From contig NZ_CP019288.1 of the NCBI RefSeq assembly GCF_009901525.1, positions 3,067,501 through 3,131,500 on the forward strand: DNA of 64,000 bases, written 5' to 3'. This DNA is from Kordia antarctica. GTDB lineage: Bacteria > Bacteroidota > Bacteroidia > Flavobacteriales > Flavobacteriaceae. The translations under genes and the position numbers were made by a program. Shown here piece by piece: positions 28,358 through 37,395 of the stretch (its first letter is position 1; every line of letters begins with the position of its first letter). Below the pieces are notes generated by a model. The model worked only from the letters and a program-made list of their open reading frames with translations. It ran no database searches and was not told the origin of the DNA.

Positions 28358-30112
28358 TTATTTTCCGGCGGTAACTGAAGTGGTTTTGTTCAATGAATTT
28401 TGGATAGAAGGCTTGATTTCTAATTCTGCAACTGCCTCAATGTCAATTCCAATGGTGTTGTTTTTGGAGATTAAATCAAATTTTGAATCCATGATAATTT
28501 CTGCAATTTCAAAATCAACTACTATCGTAAATTCTTGACCGTTGAATGTATTATCTAACGTGATAATTTTTTCTTCTCCTTGTTGTCCGATTACTAAAAA
28601 TGGCACATTCATTTCAAAGTAATCAACTTTTCTGTTTGATTGTTCTTGATTCACTTTAATACTAACTTCACTTTCTTCAGACTGATACCAAGCAACATCA
28701 TACGAAGGATATCCTTCACCGTAAATCCAATCGTTAAAAAATTCATTCAAATCTTCTCCGCTTTCGTTTTCTAGATGTGCTTGTAATTGACTTGTATTTG
28801 CGTAACCGTATGCTAATTCTTCATCATCCAAATAATTTCTAATTCCTTGAAAGAATGCTGCATCACCTAATTTTTTACGCAACATATGAATTACCATTGC
28901 GCCTTTGTTGTAACTTAATCTAGAACTAAAAATACGCCCAACATTATCTAATTTTTCATCTTGCACATAAACTGAACCGTTTCTTGACGTTGTAATGTCT
29001 GCAATTTTTCCACGTTTCCAGTTGATAAAATCTTGTTCGCCATCAAAATGATTCTCTACCAAACCTGATAAATACGTTGCAAAACCTTCATTTAGCCAGA
29101 TATCATTCCAAGAATCACACGTTACTTTATTTCCAAACCATTGGTGTGCCAATTCGTGCGCGATTAATGATCTGCTAAAATTCCCCATAAACGAAATCGT
29201 AGAATGTTCCATTCCGCCACCATATTCAAACTCTGCATGACCATATTTTTCATCTTTAAAAGGATAATCTCCAAATAAATCTTGAAACAGATTCATAATA
29301 TCAACCGTTACTTTCGTGTATTCTTCTGCTTTTTCTTTCGATTCTGGATATACATAATTTACAATATCAAAACTATGCCCATTTCTTTCTATTGTTTGCG
29401 AAAACACTTCGTAGTCTGTTACCGCAATTCCAATTAAATACGAAGGAATTGGGTAGTTGTGTTGCCAATGCGTCGTCACCATTTCTCCATGTTCTTCTTC
29501 TGATATTGCCATTCCATTAGAGACAGCTTTGTATGCTTTAGGAGCAGTGATGATTACATCAATTTGATCAATCTTATCTGTTAAATCTTGTTTACACGGC
29601 CACCAATCTCTTGATCCGTAAGGTTCAGACATCGTATATAAAGAAGGTGTATTATTATGTGTTGTTGTTACAAATCCGTCGCCGCCTGCATTTTTATTTG
29701 GCGTTCCTTCATATATAATAGTTACTTTCTCCGTAGCGTTTTCACAAATACCTTTTGCGAATGTGATGGTAAGTTCGTTGTTTTCGTGTGTGAAGTTTAG
29801 GGTTGCTTCTTCTGTAGTGATAGAAGCTACTTGTAAATTATCTGATAAATCAAAAACGATGGTGTCTGTATTTTCTAAAGCGCGAAATTCTGTAGTTACT
29901 TCTCCTTTAATATAATGTTTTGCGGGATCAACTTCTAATTGAAGTTTATGATATAACAAATCGTATGAAGCTGTATGTTGATTTGCTTGAAAATCTTGTA
30001 ATTGTGCTGCCTTATTGTGTTCTCCTTGTGCTACATCAATTAGTTCTTGACCAGATTGACTGTACGCAATAAAAGTCCACAAAAAACCAATGGCTAAAAT
30101 GGCTTTCTTCAT
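28358..30112 (-). CDS. M1-family metallo-aminopeptidase, secreted
   Basis: The start at 30112 is preferred because it gives a clean signal peptide (MKKAILAIGFLWTFIAYSQS); an in-frame ATG at 30160 would add 16 residues in front. About 584 residues. The zinc site HELAHQWFGNKV is near residue 318, with the distal Glu in WLNEGFATYLSG. The exopeptidase motif is GGGMEHSTIS, a variant of GAMEN. It should trim peptides in the periplasm or outside. The C-terminal regulatory domain of large M1 enzymes is absent, and no type IX C-terminal signal is evident. Confidence 0.92.
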   Translation of the reverse strand: MKKAILAIGFLWTFIAYSQSGQELIDVAQGEHNKAAQLQDFQANQHTASYDLLYHKLQLEVDPAKHYIKGEVTTEFRALENTDTIVFDLSDNLQVASITTEEATLNFTHENNELTITFAKGICENATEKVTIIYEGTPNKNAGGDGFVTTTHNNTPSLYTMSEPYGSRDWWPCKQDLTDKIDQIDVIITAPKAYKAVSNGMAISEEEHGEMVTTHWQHNYPIPSYLIGIAVTDYEVFSQTIERNGHSFDIVNYVYPESKEKAEEYTKVTVDIMNLFQDLFGDYPFKDEKYGHAEFEYGGGMEHSTISFMGNFSRSLIAHELAHQWFGNKVTCDSWNDIWLNEGFATYLSGLVENHFDGEQDFINWKRGKIADITTSRNGSVYVQDEKLDNVGRIFSSRLSYNKGAMVIHMLRKKLGDAAFFQGIRNYLDDEELAYGYANTSQLQAHLENESGEDLNEFFNDWIYGEGYPSYDVAWYQSEESEVSIKVNQEQSNRKVDYFEMNVPFLVIGQQGEEKIITLDNTFNGQEFTIVVDFEIAEIIMDSKFDLISKNNTIGIDIEAVAELEIKPSIQNSLNKTTSVTAGK

Positions 30113-30172
30113 AGTTAAGTTTGGTTTGGGACTAACAATATAGGATTTTTTCACAATCAAAAATAAAAATCG

Positions 30173-30180
30173 TAAATTTG
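30173..30180 (+). promoter_or_regulatory. Candidate -7 promoter element for the Sco gene
   Basis: TAAATTTG matches the TAnnTTTG consensus, 71 nt before the ATG at 30251. No clear TTG lies 19 nt upstream. Confidence 0.3.
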
Positions 30181-30250
30181 TACAGCGTTTTTTCGATGAA
30201 GTGCGTGAATTAAATCGATGAACGGTAAATTAATACGTCAAACAACCTGA

Positions 30251-30919
30251 ATGTTAGCATTTTTTAAGAAATACAGACTTTTTACGATTGTAATGAGCTG
30301 TTTATCAGTAATCATTCTCATCACTTTTTACTTTGCTTTAAAAAAGGAAAGAATGCTTAAGGTATATGAGCCCGAAGATTTTAATTCAGAATTAGTTGAT
30401 CCTTCTATACAACATGTGAGAAAGTATCATACGATTAAAGATTTTAAACTCGTGAATCAAAATGGTGACACTATTACGCAAGAAACCTACAAAGACAAAA
30501 TTTATGTAGCCGATTTTTTCTTTACAACCTGTCAAAGTATTTGTCCTGTGATGACAAAAAACATGGCGCTCATTCAAAAAGAAATTTTAGATGATGATGA
30601 TATTCTGTTATTATCACATTCGGTAACTCCCGAAATTGATTCTGTTGCACAACTAAAACGCTATGCAATTGAAAAAGGTGTGATTGATGCAAAATGGAAT
30701 TTGGTCACAGGCGATAGAAAACAAATTTACGATTTGGCACGTAAATCATATATGGCTGTAAAATCTGACGGTACAGAAGGTTACGGAATGATTCATACCG
30801 AAAATTTTGTATTGATTGATAAAGAAAAGAGAGTTCGCGGAACCTATGATGGCACAAACGATGAAGAGATTCAAGAACTTCTGGGAGACATCAAAATCTT
30901 AAAAAAATCTTACAAATAA
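30251..30919 (+). CDS. SCO1/SenC family copper chaperone/thiol protein
   Basis: 222 residues with one N-terminal membrane helix (11-30) and a thioredoxin-like domain facing the periplasm. The Sco signature FFTTCQSICPVM carries Cys94 and Cys98, and the third copper ligand is His182 (MIHTENFVLID). Such proteins deliver copper to, or reduce cysteines in, the CuA site of cytochrome oxidase. The feo operon follows on the same strand after 88 nt but has its own -7 element, so co-transcription is uncertain. Confidence 0.9.
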   Translation: MLAFFKKYRLFTIVMSCLSVIILITFYFALKKERMLKVYEPEDFNSELVDPSIQHVRKYHTIKDFKLVNQNGDTITQETYKDKIYVADFFFTTCQSICPVMTKNMALIQKEILDDDDILLLSHSVTPEIDSVAQLKRYAIEKGVIDAKWNLVTGDRKQIYDLARKSYMAVKSDGTEGYGMIHTENFVLIDKEKRVRGTYDGTNDEEIQELLGDIKILKKSYK

Positions 30920-30970
30920 ATTCATTTAAACTTTTTCCAAAAGGAAGTTTTCTAACTAAAATTTTTATCT

Positions 30971-30978
30971 TAAATTTG
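30971..30978 (+). promoter_or_regulatory. Candidate -7 promoter element for feoA
   Basis: TAAATTTG matches TAnnTTTG, 30 nt before the feoA ATG. The -33 position reads TTT rather than TTG. No clear Fur-like palindrome is visible around it. Confidence 0.4.
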
Positions 30979-31007
30979 CTTCTTTAAATTTAATCTAAAT
31001 AAACGTA

Positions 31008-31235
31008 ATGTTGACTGTTGCAGAATTAAAAAAGGGAGAAAAAGCAATAATCCTTGATTTTCCTGTCGATACAATTCCGCTGAAACTCATAGAAATGGGT
31101 TGTTTGCCCGGAAATGAAGTCATGTTGGTTCAAACCACACTTTTTAATGGTCCTTTATTTTTAATGATTAATGGTAGCAATATTGCAATTAGAAAAGATA
31201 CTGCAAAGGAAATTCTAATCGAAAAAATAGTATAA
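31008..31235 (+). CDS. feoA: Ferrous iron transport protein FeoA
   Basis: 75 residues, the usual FeoA size, with an SH3-like fold: the opening MLTVAELKKGEKAIIL, the loop LIEMGCLPGNEVMLVQ and the end MINGSNIAIRKDTAKEI. FeoA is a small cytosolic partner that helps FeoB take up Fe(II). It is 12 nt upstream of feoB. Confidence 0.95.
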   Translation: MLTVAELKKGEKAIILDFPVDTIPLKLIEMGCLPGNEVMLVQTTLFNGPLFLMINGSNIAIRKDTAKEILIEKIV

Positions 31236-31247
31236 TCCTATTGGCTA

Positions 31248-33404
31248 ATGAGTGATGCAATGATAAAAGTAGCGTTAATAGGAAATCCAAATACAGGAAA
31301 AACTTCGCTTTTTAACCATTTGACAGGATTGAACCAAAAAGTTGGAAATTACCCTGGAATTACGGTTGATAAGAAAACTGGAATTTGCAAACTTTCCAAA
31401 ACGCAAAAAGCCACTATTTTAGATTTACCAGGAACGTACAGTTTGAACGCTTCCTCAGCAGATGAAAAAATCACGATTGATACGTTAAATGATGCAACGA
31501 ACGAGTTTTCTCCAGATGTTGCTGTTGTTGTCACTGATGTAGAACAACTAAAGCGTAACTTGTTAGTTTTCACGCAAGTGAAAGATTTAGAAATTCCAAC
31601 TTTGTTAGTCATTAATATGGCGGACAGAATGCAATCGAGAGGAATTTCATTAAATATTCCGCAATTAGAAGCAGATTTAAATACCAAAATTATAGTCATC
31701 AGTTCTAAACTTCAAACAGGAATAGACGATCTTAAAGAGGCGATTATTAGTTATACTTCACTTTCAACCGAACGTTGTATTTCTGCGGGGAAAATTGAAA
31801 ATAATACGATTACACATCCTGAGTTATTGACGTCTTTATCTGCAATAGAACTCAAAAAAGTACAACATCGCGAAACCATTATTCGGTATCAATTTATCAA
31901 TGCAGCGCTTAAAAAATCGTATAAAATTGATCGCTCAAAAGCATCTGATTTACAAGCAAAACTCGATCGTATTTTTACACACAAAATATTCGGATATGTG
32001 ATTTTTGGAGTCTTATTATTACTTATTTTTCAAGTAATTTTTGAATGGAGTTCGGTGCCAATGGAATTCATTGATGGTGCGTTTGGCTCGTTGGCAGATT
32101 GGACAAAAGAAACCTTACCCGAAGGAATGTTTACCAATTTACTCGCCGAAGGAATCATTGCAGGTTTGGGCGGAATCGTCATTTTTATTCCACAAATTGC
32201 GTTTCTATTTCTATTTATCGCCATTTTGGAAGAAAGTGGTTATATGAGTCGAGTTGTCTTTTTGATGGATAAAATAATGCGCCGATTCGGCTTAAGCGGA
32301 AAAAGTGTTGTTCCTTTAATTTCCGGTGCTGCGTGCGCAATTCCGGCAATTATGGCAACCAGAAACATTGAAAGTTGGAAAGAACGTTTAATCACAATAT
32401 TAGTCACGCCATTTATCACCTGTTCGGCTCGATTGCCTGTATATGCAATTTTAATCGCGCTCGTTATTCCGAGTGAACGCGTATTTTGGATTTTTAATTG
32501 GCAAGGAATTACGTTGATGGCTTTATACATTATCGGATTCGCGATGGCGTTGCTTTCGGCATACATTTTACACAAAACATTAAAGATTGAAAGTAAATCT
32601 TATTTTGTTGTAGAAATGCCAAAATACAAAGTTCCATTGTTTAAAAATGTAGCATTTACAGTAATTGAAAAGACCAAAACGTTTGTGTTTGAAGCTGGAA
32701 AAATCATTTTAGCAATCTCAATTATATTATGGGTTTTGGCGTCCGTTGGCGTAAATGAAAAATTTGATAATGCAGATGCGATCATTACGGAATCAGTTTC
32801 CAAAAATGGTTTCAACGAGATTCAAGAAGTATCTTTAAACAATAAAGTTATTCGCTTCAAGCAAAGTTTAGCAGATGAAGCTTCAGAAGCAGGAAAAACG
32901 ATTACTGCACAAGAGATTAATTCAGCCATAGCTGAAAAAACACCTGAGTTTAGACAAGCAGTTATTGACGATGAAATTTCGGCATTGCGTTTAGAAAATT
33001 CTGCGTTAGGAACTATCGGAAAAGCAATTGAACCTGCGATAAAACCTTTAGGATACGACTGGAAAATAGGAATTGCCTTAGTAAGTTCATTTGCCGCGCG
33101 TGAAGTGTTTATAGGAACGTTGGCAACAATTTACAGCGTAGGAAGCGAAGGCGATGACGAAGAAGCAAATACGATTAAAGCAAAAATGGAATCGGAAGTA
33201 CATGCGAGTTCAGGCAAAAAAGTATTTACGTTTGCTTCAGGAATATCATTACTATTATTTTATGCGTTTGCGATGCAATGTATGAGTACGTTAGCCATTG
33301 TAAAACGGGAAACCAACGGCTGGAAATGGCCAATGGTTCAGTTATTTGGAATGACAGCTATTGCGTATGTAGCAGGATTAATAGCGTATCAATTATTAAA
33401 ATAG
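31248..33404 (+). CDS. feoB: Ferrous iron transporter FeoB
   Basis: 718 residues. The N-terminal G domain has G1 GNPNTGKTSLFN, G3 DLPGTYSL and G4 INMADR, followed by a helical GDI-like spacer. The membrane domain has two Gate repeats with LISGAACAIPAIMATRN and SSFAAREVFIGTLATIYSV. It moves Fe(II) across the inner membrane under GTP control. A long soluble insert between the membrane repeats (about 505-595) is usual in Bacteroidota. It lies between feoA and a small FeoB-associated protein gene. Confidence 0.96.
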   Translation: MSDAMIKVALIGNPNTGKTSLFNHLTGLNQKVGNYPGITVDKKTGICKLSKTQKATILDLPGTYSLNASSADEKITIDTLNDATNEFSPDVAVVVTDVEQLKRNLLVFTQVKDLEIPTLLVINMADRMQSRGISLNIPQLEADLNTKIIVISSKLQTGIDDLKEAIISYTSLSTERCISAGKIENNTITHPELLTSLSAIELKKVQHRETIIRYQFINAALKKSYKIDRSKASDLQAKLDRIFTHKIFGYVIFGVLLLLIFQVIFEWSSVPMEFIDGAFGSLADWTKETLPEGMFTNLLAEGIIAGLGGIVIFIPQIAFLFLFIAILEESGYMSRVVFLMDKIMRRFGLSGKSVVPLISGAACAIPAIMATRNIESWKERLITILVTPFITCSARLPVYAILIALVIPSERVFWIFNWQGITLMALYIIGFAMALLSAYILHKTLKIESKSYFVVEMPKYKVPLFKNVAFTVIEKTKTFVFEAGKIILAISIILWVLASVGVNEKFDNADAIITESVSKNGFNEIQEVSLNNKVIRFKQSLADEASEAGKTITAQEINSAIAEKTPEFRQAVIDDEISALRLENSALGTIGKAIEPAIKPLGYDWKIGIALVSSFAAREVFIGTLATIYSVGSEGDDEEANTIKAKMESEVHASSGKKVFTFASGISLLLFYAFAMQCMSTLAIVKRETNGWKWPMVQLFGMTAIAYVAGLIAYQLLK

Positions 33405-33408
33405 AACT

Positions 33409-33528
33409 ATGATTCAAGGAATATTAGTTGGCATTACGTTTAGTATCGCAGTTGGTTTTATTATTAAAAAATTCTTCTGGAAAAAGAAAACCGCAAAAGC
33501 GTGTGGAAAAGACGATTGCGGTTGTTAA
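33409..33528 (+). CDS. Small FeoB-associated Cys-rich membrane protein
   Basis: A 39-residue frame starts 4 nt after feoB. It has one membrane helix (MIQGILVGITFSIAVGF), a Lys-rich patch and a Cys-rich end (ACGKDDCGC). This is the pattern of the FeoB-associated Cys-rich proteins found behind feoB. The three Cys could handle Fe(II) at the cytosolic mouth (inference). The position decides the call more than the sequence. Confidence 0.8.
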   Translation: MIQGILVGITFSIAVGFIIKKFFWKKKTAKACGKDDCGC

Positions 33529-33544
33529 TTTATTTTTTATTCTT

Positions 33545-34192
33545 CTAGAAATAATAACTCAATCCGAAAAGTAAGTTAGATGAGTTTAAAGAGAAGTTAA
33601 TGTTATTCGTTTTAACATCTGTTCCTGTCGTTTCGTTTTCAACTTTATCTGTTGTATATCCTAAAGCTCCAATGGACGTTTCTAATCCTAAATTTTTGTT
33701 CAACATCCAAGTAATTCCTGGTCGTACACCAATAAAAAATCTATTTGATGTACTGCCATCTACGCCGTTAAACTCAAAATTCGTATACGAATATCGCGCT
33801 TCTCCTTGGATATAAAACGCTAATTTTTTTCCAATTCCTTTGTAATAACGTACATATGGAAATATGTTATATGAACTTGCTTTGGTTTCACTATCAGTAA
33901 CTCCATTAAGCTCATTTTCTCTTGAGTTGTAGCCATAACCCAATCCGAGTCCTAAAAAGAAATCTTCGCTAATAGCATATGCATATGACGGACTAATGCT
34001 GAATCCGAAATTTTTACTTTCTTGTGTTTGTGTAGTTCCTTCAACATCAGAATTGCCAATATTCAAAGTAATACTTCCGTTTATTAATTGAGTTCCTTTC
34101 GCAAACGTTAGTTTGTCAGAAGTAGTTGCGTCATCTTGCGCATTTACAAACATAGCCATAAGAATGCATACCAAAAGTGTAATTTTTTTCAT
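33545..34192 (-). CDS. Outer-membrane beta-barrel protein
   Basis: The start at 34192 gives a signal peptide (MKKITLLVCILMAMFVNAQ); an ATG at 34261 would add 23 odd residues. About 215 residues made of alternating strands (FFLGLGLGYGYNS, YNIFPYVRYYKG, FFIGVRPGITWML) and ending in aromatic LLFGLSYYF, typical of an OmpA/OmpW-like small barrel. No periplasmic domain follows. The specific role is unknown. Confidence 0.8.
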   Translation of the reverse strand: MKKITLLVCILMAMFVNAQDDATTSDKLTFAKGTQLINGSITLNIGNSDVEGTTQTQESKNFGFSISPSYAYAISEDFFLGLGLGYGYNSRENELNGVTDSETKASSYNIFPYVRYYKGIGKKLAFYIQGEARYSYTNFEFNGVDGSTSNRFFIGVRPGITWMLNKNLGLETSIGALGYTTDKVENETTGTDVKTNNINFSLNSSNLLFGLSYYF

Positions 34193-34312
34193 TGTTTTTG
34201 TTTTAATGTATGAATTAACAAATTTAGTATAGCAGAAGTTTTTAGGTAGTCTGTTTAACAAATTTTTATCGGTTTTGCATTCAAGATCAAAAAAGAATAC
34301 TAAATTTATAGC

Positions 34313-34564
34313 ATGTCAATTTCTTTACTCTTTTTCGCTCCTATACTTTTAATTGGTGTTGGTTATTACTTTGACTACAAAGATAATCCTGCAGTATTCA
34401 TGTCCAATCTAAAAGGTGGAATGCTGTATTTCTTGGCGTTATTTCTATTTATTGCGATACAAAAAGTAGTGTTTGGAGTTGGTTTGCTACTATTAGTACT
34501 GCAAGTTGCCGTATTTATAATAGGATCATTTTTGATAAAATTCTTGATTCAGAAGGGAAAATAA
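34313..34564 (+). CDS. Small three-helix membrane protein
   Basis: 83 residues with hydrophobic helices at about 3-18, 37-50 and 52-77. The gene is divergent from the barrel-protein gene and followed within 10 nt by a strong terminator, which supports it being a real short transcript. No family recognised. Confidence 0.6.
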   Translation: MSISLLFFAPILLIGVGYYFDYKDNPAVFMSNLKGGMLYFLALFLFIAIQKVVFGVGLLLLVLQVAVFIIGSFLIKFLIQKGK

Positions 34565-34570
34565 AAGCAT

Positions 34571-34606
34571 AAAAAAAGAGAACGCTAAGCCTCGTTCTCT
34601 TTTTTT
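34571..34606. terminator. Bidirectional intrinsic terminator
   Basis: Stem AAAAAAAGAGAACG / CGTTCTCTTTTTTT (34571-34584 with 34593-34606) and an 8-nt loop. The T-tract works in both directions, ending the small membrane protein gene. Confidence 0.85.
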
Positions 34607-34889
34607 GTAGTTTCTAGTTGACTTTAAGCAAATCAATAGAAGACTAATATTTAAAATTACTCAAAGTAAAGATACATTGATTCTCAAAATTTTAAATTTT
34701 ATTTAGATTAATGTACGTAACGAATCGTTAAACATATCAATTTAATAGATGAACGGTAATTTTCAATTGTTTAAAGTACTGTTTTTCAATTTACTAACGT
34801 TTGATCGTCGTTATTTAAACGACACATAAGTGTCATTGACGGAATGTGTGTTTGCTTATGCTTTATTTATCTTCTAATGCTGGCTGAAG
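34607..34889. other. Intergenic tail behind the metal-transport operon, with two competing hairpins
   Basis: 283 bp between the terminator and the permease stop. At 34807-34823 GTCGTT-ATTTA-AACGAC forms a hairpin, and at 34821-34834 GACAC-ATAA-GTGTC forms another. They share the bases GAC and so exclude each other. No coding frame is evident. Confidence 0.35.
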
Positions 34890-36272
34890 TTATCCTCTGA
34901 ACAAGAAGAAATCATCTTTCATTCCTTCAATTTCAGTATCTTTATTTGTAATGATATAATCGATGGCTTTTTCAGTGAAATCTTCTCCTTTTGCCGTTAA
35001 CGAAATGATTTGATCCGTTATCGTAATCATATTATTTTTTTGAGCCAATTCCACAATTGATTTTGATCGGATGCGTTGCCAATTAATGTGTTCGTTTAAG
35101 TGTTTTACATGACGTTCGCTTTCTTCTGTATGATTGCGAATGTGTAATAAAAAGACCAACAACATGATTTCAGTTTTCTGTTGTCTCACTTTGTAGTAGC
35201 CAAAAATAACACCTCTTTTGGGTAAAATATAAATTAAAAATGTTGTTAGGATTGCCGTAATTCCAAAAATATATACATAATCTAAAAAAGTAAATTGTGA
35301 AAAAATAGCTTTTAGCTTCTGCCATAAAAGTAAGTGTTCCAAACCATCTGTAGTTTTTCCTAAATATTGATGAAATATAATGCTTGTTCCTGCAATAAAA
35401 CTCACCACAATTGAAGTAATTATTGGTTCATATACAAGCAAAAACAAAACTGCTAAAACCGTTGTCATAGAACCCGAAATAGAAGCATCTAACATATGTG
35501 CTAACCAATAGCCTGAAATTGCCGCAAACACACCAAAAAAGCAAGAAAGCAATAGCATTTTCTTTAAGTCTTTGGTAAATAAATAGGCGGTTGCCGCGGG
35601 CGCAATCATGAGCGCGACGACTAATATTGGCCCAACTGCATCAAACGCGCCAACAATGGTAATTGACGAAACTGTCATGAGTCCGTAATGCATTATAATT
35701 GGCGAGAAACCAAGTGCAGCCGCCAAACCTGCGTCAAATGTGCTTACTTTTAGTTCTTTGAAAAACAAAAAGAGTAAGACTAACGTAATCAACAAAATTG
35801 TTCCAATAACCCAAATGGCTTTTGGGCCAAGATTGATGCATGAATCGGCAATTCCTTCGGTGCAATTAATTAATAACGGATCAAAAGGTGCAAAACTTAA
35901 ATCGCCAACCATTACCGAATCGATATCTAAATGTACATCATTTGCGTTTTTGGCAATTAAGATAACTCCAATACTGAATAGTGCTGGAAATACGAGCCCG
36001 ATTGCTGTATCTTCTTTTACCAAGCCAGTTTTCTGGATAAACTCCACCAACATTACTGTGATAACACCAGTTAAAGCAGCTAAAACAATTAATAAAGGCG
36101 AAGAAGTATCTTTCACAATAAAAAAACCAATTACAATTCCTAATAAGATGGAATGACTAATTGCGTCGCTTATCAACGACATTTTCCGCAATACCAAGAA
36201 TGTCCCTGGAATGGCACAGGCAACTGCTACGAGCGCCACGATAATTTGGATGATAATTTGCGCGCTATTCAT
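34890..36272 (-). CDS. Metal ABC transporter permease with winged-helix-like tail
   Basis: 460 residues. The first 360 are a ZnuB/MntC/TroC-type permease with about nine helices and the motif GAFDAVGPILVVALMIAPAA. The remaining ~90 residues are cytosolic and helical (HIRNHTEESERHVKHL, then a helix-turn-helix-like stretch ending ITITDQIISLTAKGEDFTEK), resembling a winged-helix domain. Ordinary permeases of this family are about 270-290 residues. It overlaps the other permease gene by 8 bp, so a heterodimeric channel is likely. It contains a long loop insert near 110-150 that is not typical. Confidence 0.88.
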   Translation of the reverse strand: MNSAQIIIQIIVALVAVACAIPGTFLVLRKMSLISDAISHSILLGIVIGFFIVKDTSSPLLIVLAALTGVITVMLVEFIQKTGLVKEDTAIGLVFPALFSIGVILIAKNANDVHLDIDSVMVGDLSFAPFDPLLINCTEGIADSCINLGPKAIWVIGTILLITLVLLFLFFKELKVSTFDAGLAAALGFSPIIMHYGLMTVSSITIVGAFDAVGPILVVALMIAPAATAYLFTKDLKKMLLLSCFFGVFAAISGYWLAHMLDASISGSMTTVLAVLFLLVYEPIITSIVVSFIAGTSIIFHQYLGKTTDGLEHLLLWQKLKAIFSQFTFLDYVYIFGITAILTTFLIYILPKRGVIFGYYKVRQQKTEIMLLVFLLHIRNHTEESERHVKHLNEHINWQRIRSKSIVELAQKNNMITITDQIISLTAKGEDFTEKAIDYIITNKDTEIEGMKDDFFLFRG

Positions 36273-37395
36273 GCGTATTTCTTATTTGTTGATCGTATAA
36301 ATTTGCCGCAGTTTCAAATCCTTGTTGCGTCATAGACCATTTTTTTCCTTTGATTTTTACATAATTCAAATCGACCAATTCCTGTAATGATTTTTTAGAA
36401 AACCCTTGAAAACCATTTAATATATTAATCATATGTGGATGCGAGATATTTTCATGATTTTTGGCAATTCCGTACATAAATGCCAACGTTTTTTGCATTT
36501 TGATGTTATTTCTGTTTTTTCGGAATCGAATTTCTCTGAATAATAATCCTCTGTTTGGCGAGAAAATAAACGAAAATAATACAATACTTGCTGCAACTAA
36601 TACAATGACTGGACCTGTTGGTAAATTACTTTGACTTGCGCTAATTCCGGTGCCAACAACTCCTGAAAATGCTCCGAAGATTGCTGCCAAAATCACCATA
36701 ATTCCTAAGCTATTTGTCCATTGTCGTGCGGCGGCGGCTGGCGCTAATAACATCGCGCTCATTAATACAACTCCAACGGTTTGCAATCCTAAAACAATGG
36801 TAATTACAATAAATGTTGTGATTAAAATGTCAATAAATGTTGTGTTGAAACCGAGTGTTTTGGTATAATCGGCATCAAAAAGTAAGATTTTAAATTCTTT
36901 CCAAAATAATAATAAAATGACTAAACAAACTCCTGCAACAATTGCCATGAGCCAAACATCTTTTTCTAGTAATGTTGCGGCTTGCCCAAATAAATATTTG
37001 TCCAATCCTGCTTGACTGGCATTCGGTTGTTTTTGAATAAAAGTTAATAATAACATTCCAAAACCAAAGAATAAGGAAAGTGTTAAACCAAGTGCAGTAT
37101 CCGATTTTAAGTGTGTGTTTTTCGTAATTCCGCGAATCCAAAATGTTCCAATTAATCCACTAATTAAAGCGCCAATTAATAGCGTATTGTTGTCTTTTGC
37201 GCCCATAATTAAGAATGCAATAGCAATTCCTGGTAAGGCTGCATGCGAAATTGCGTCACCTAATAAACTTTGCTTTCGTAATACTGCAAAACTTCCCAAC
37301 ATTCCGCAAATTGCACCCAATATTGCCGTTCCAAGCGTTATGGTACGTAAGGTATAATCTTCAAAAACAAGCGATATGTATTCTTGAATGTCCAT
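36265..37395 (-). CDS. Metal ABC transporter permease with winged-helix-like tail
   Basis: 376 residues. The membrane part (1-280) carries the family signatures CGMLGSFAVLRKQSLLGDAISHAALPG and VGVVLMSAMLLAPAAAARQW in separate helices. Residues 290-376 form a soluble tail with FSKKSLQELVDLNYVKI and WSMTQQGFETAANL, the layout of a winged helix (recognition helix then wing then helix). Both permeases therefore carry such a tail. Its ATG follows directly on the stop of the 541-residue unknown gene (TAAATG), so the unknown gene is embedded in this operon. Confidence 0.9.
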   Translation of the reverse strand: MDIQEYISLVFEDYTLRTITLGTAILGAICGMLGSFAVLRKQSLLGDAISHAALPGIAIAFLIMGAKDNNTLLIGALISGLIGTFWIRGITKNTHLKSDTALGLTLSLFFGFGMLLLTFIQKQPNASQAGLDKYLFGQAATLLEKDVWLMAIVAGVCLVILLLFWKEFKILLFDADYTKTLGFNTTFIDILITTFIVITIVLGLQTVGVVLMSAMLLAPAAAARQWTNSLGIMVILAAIFGAFSGVVGTGISASQSNLPTGPVIVLVAASIVLFSFIFSPNRGLLFREIRFRKNRNNIKMQKTLAFMYGIAKNHENISHPHMINILNGFQGFSKKSLQELVDLNYVKIKGKKWSMTQQGFETAANLYDQQIRNTHE

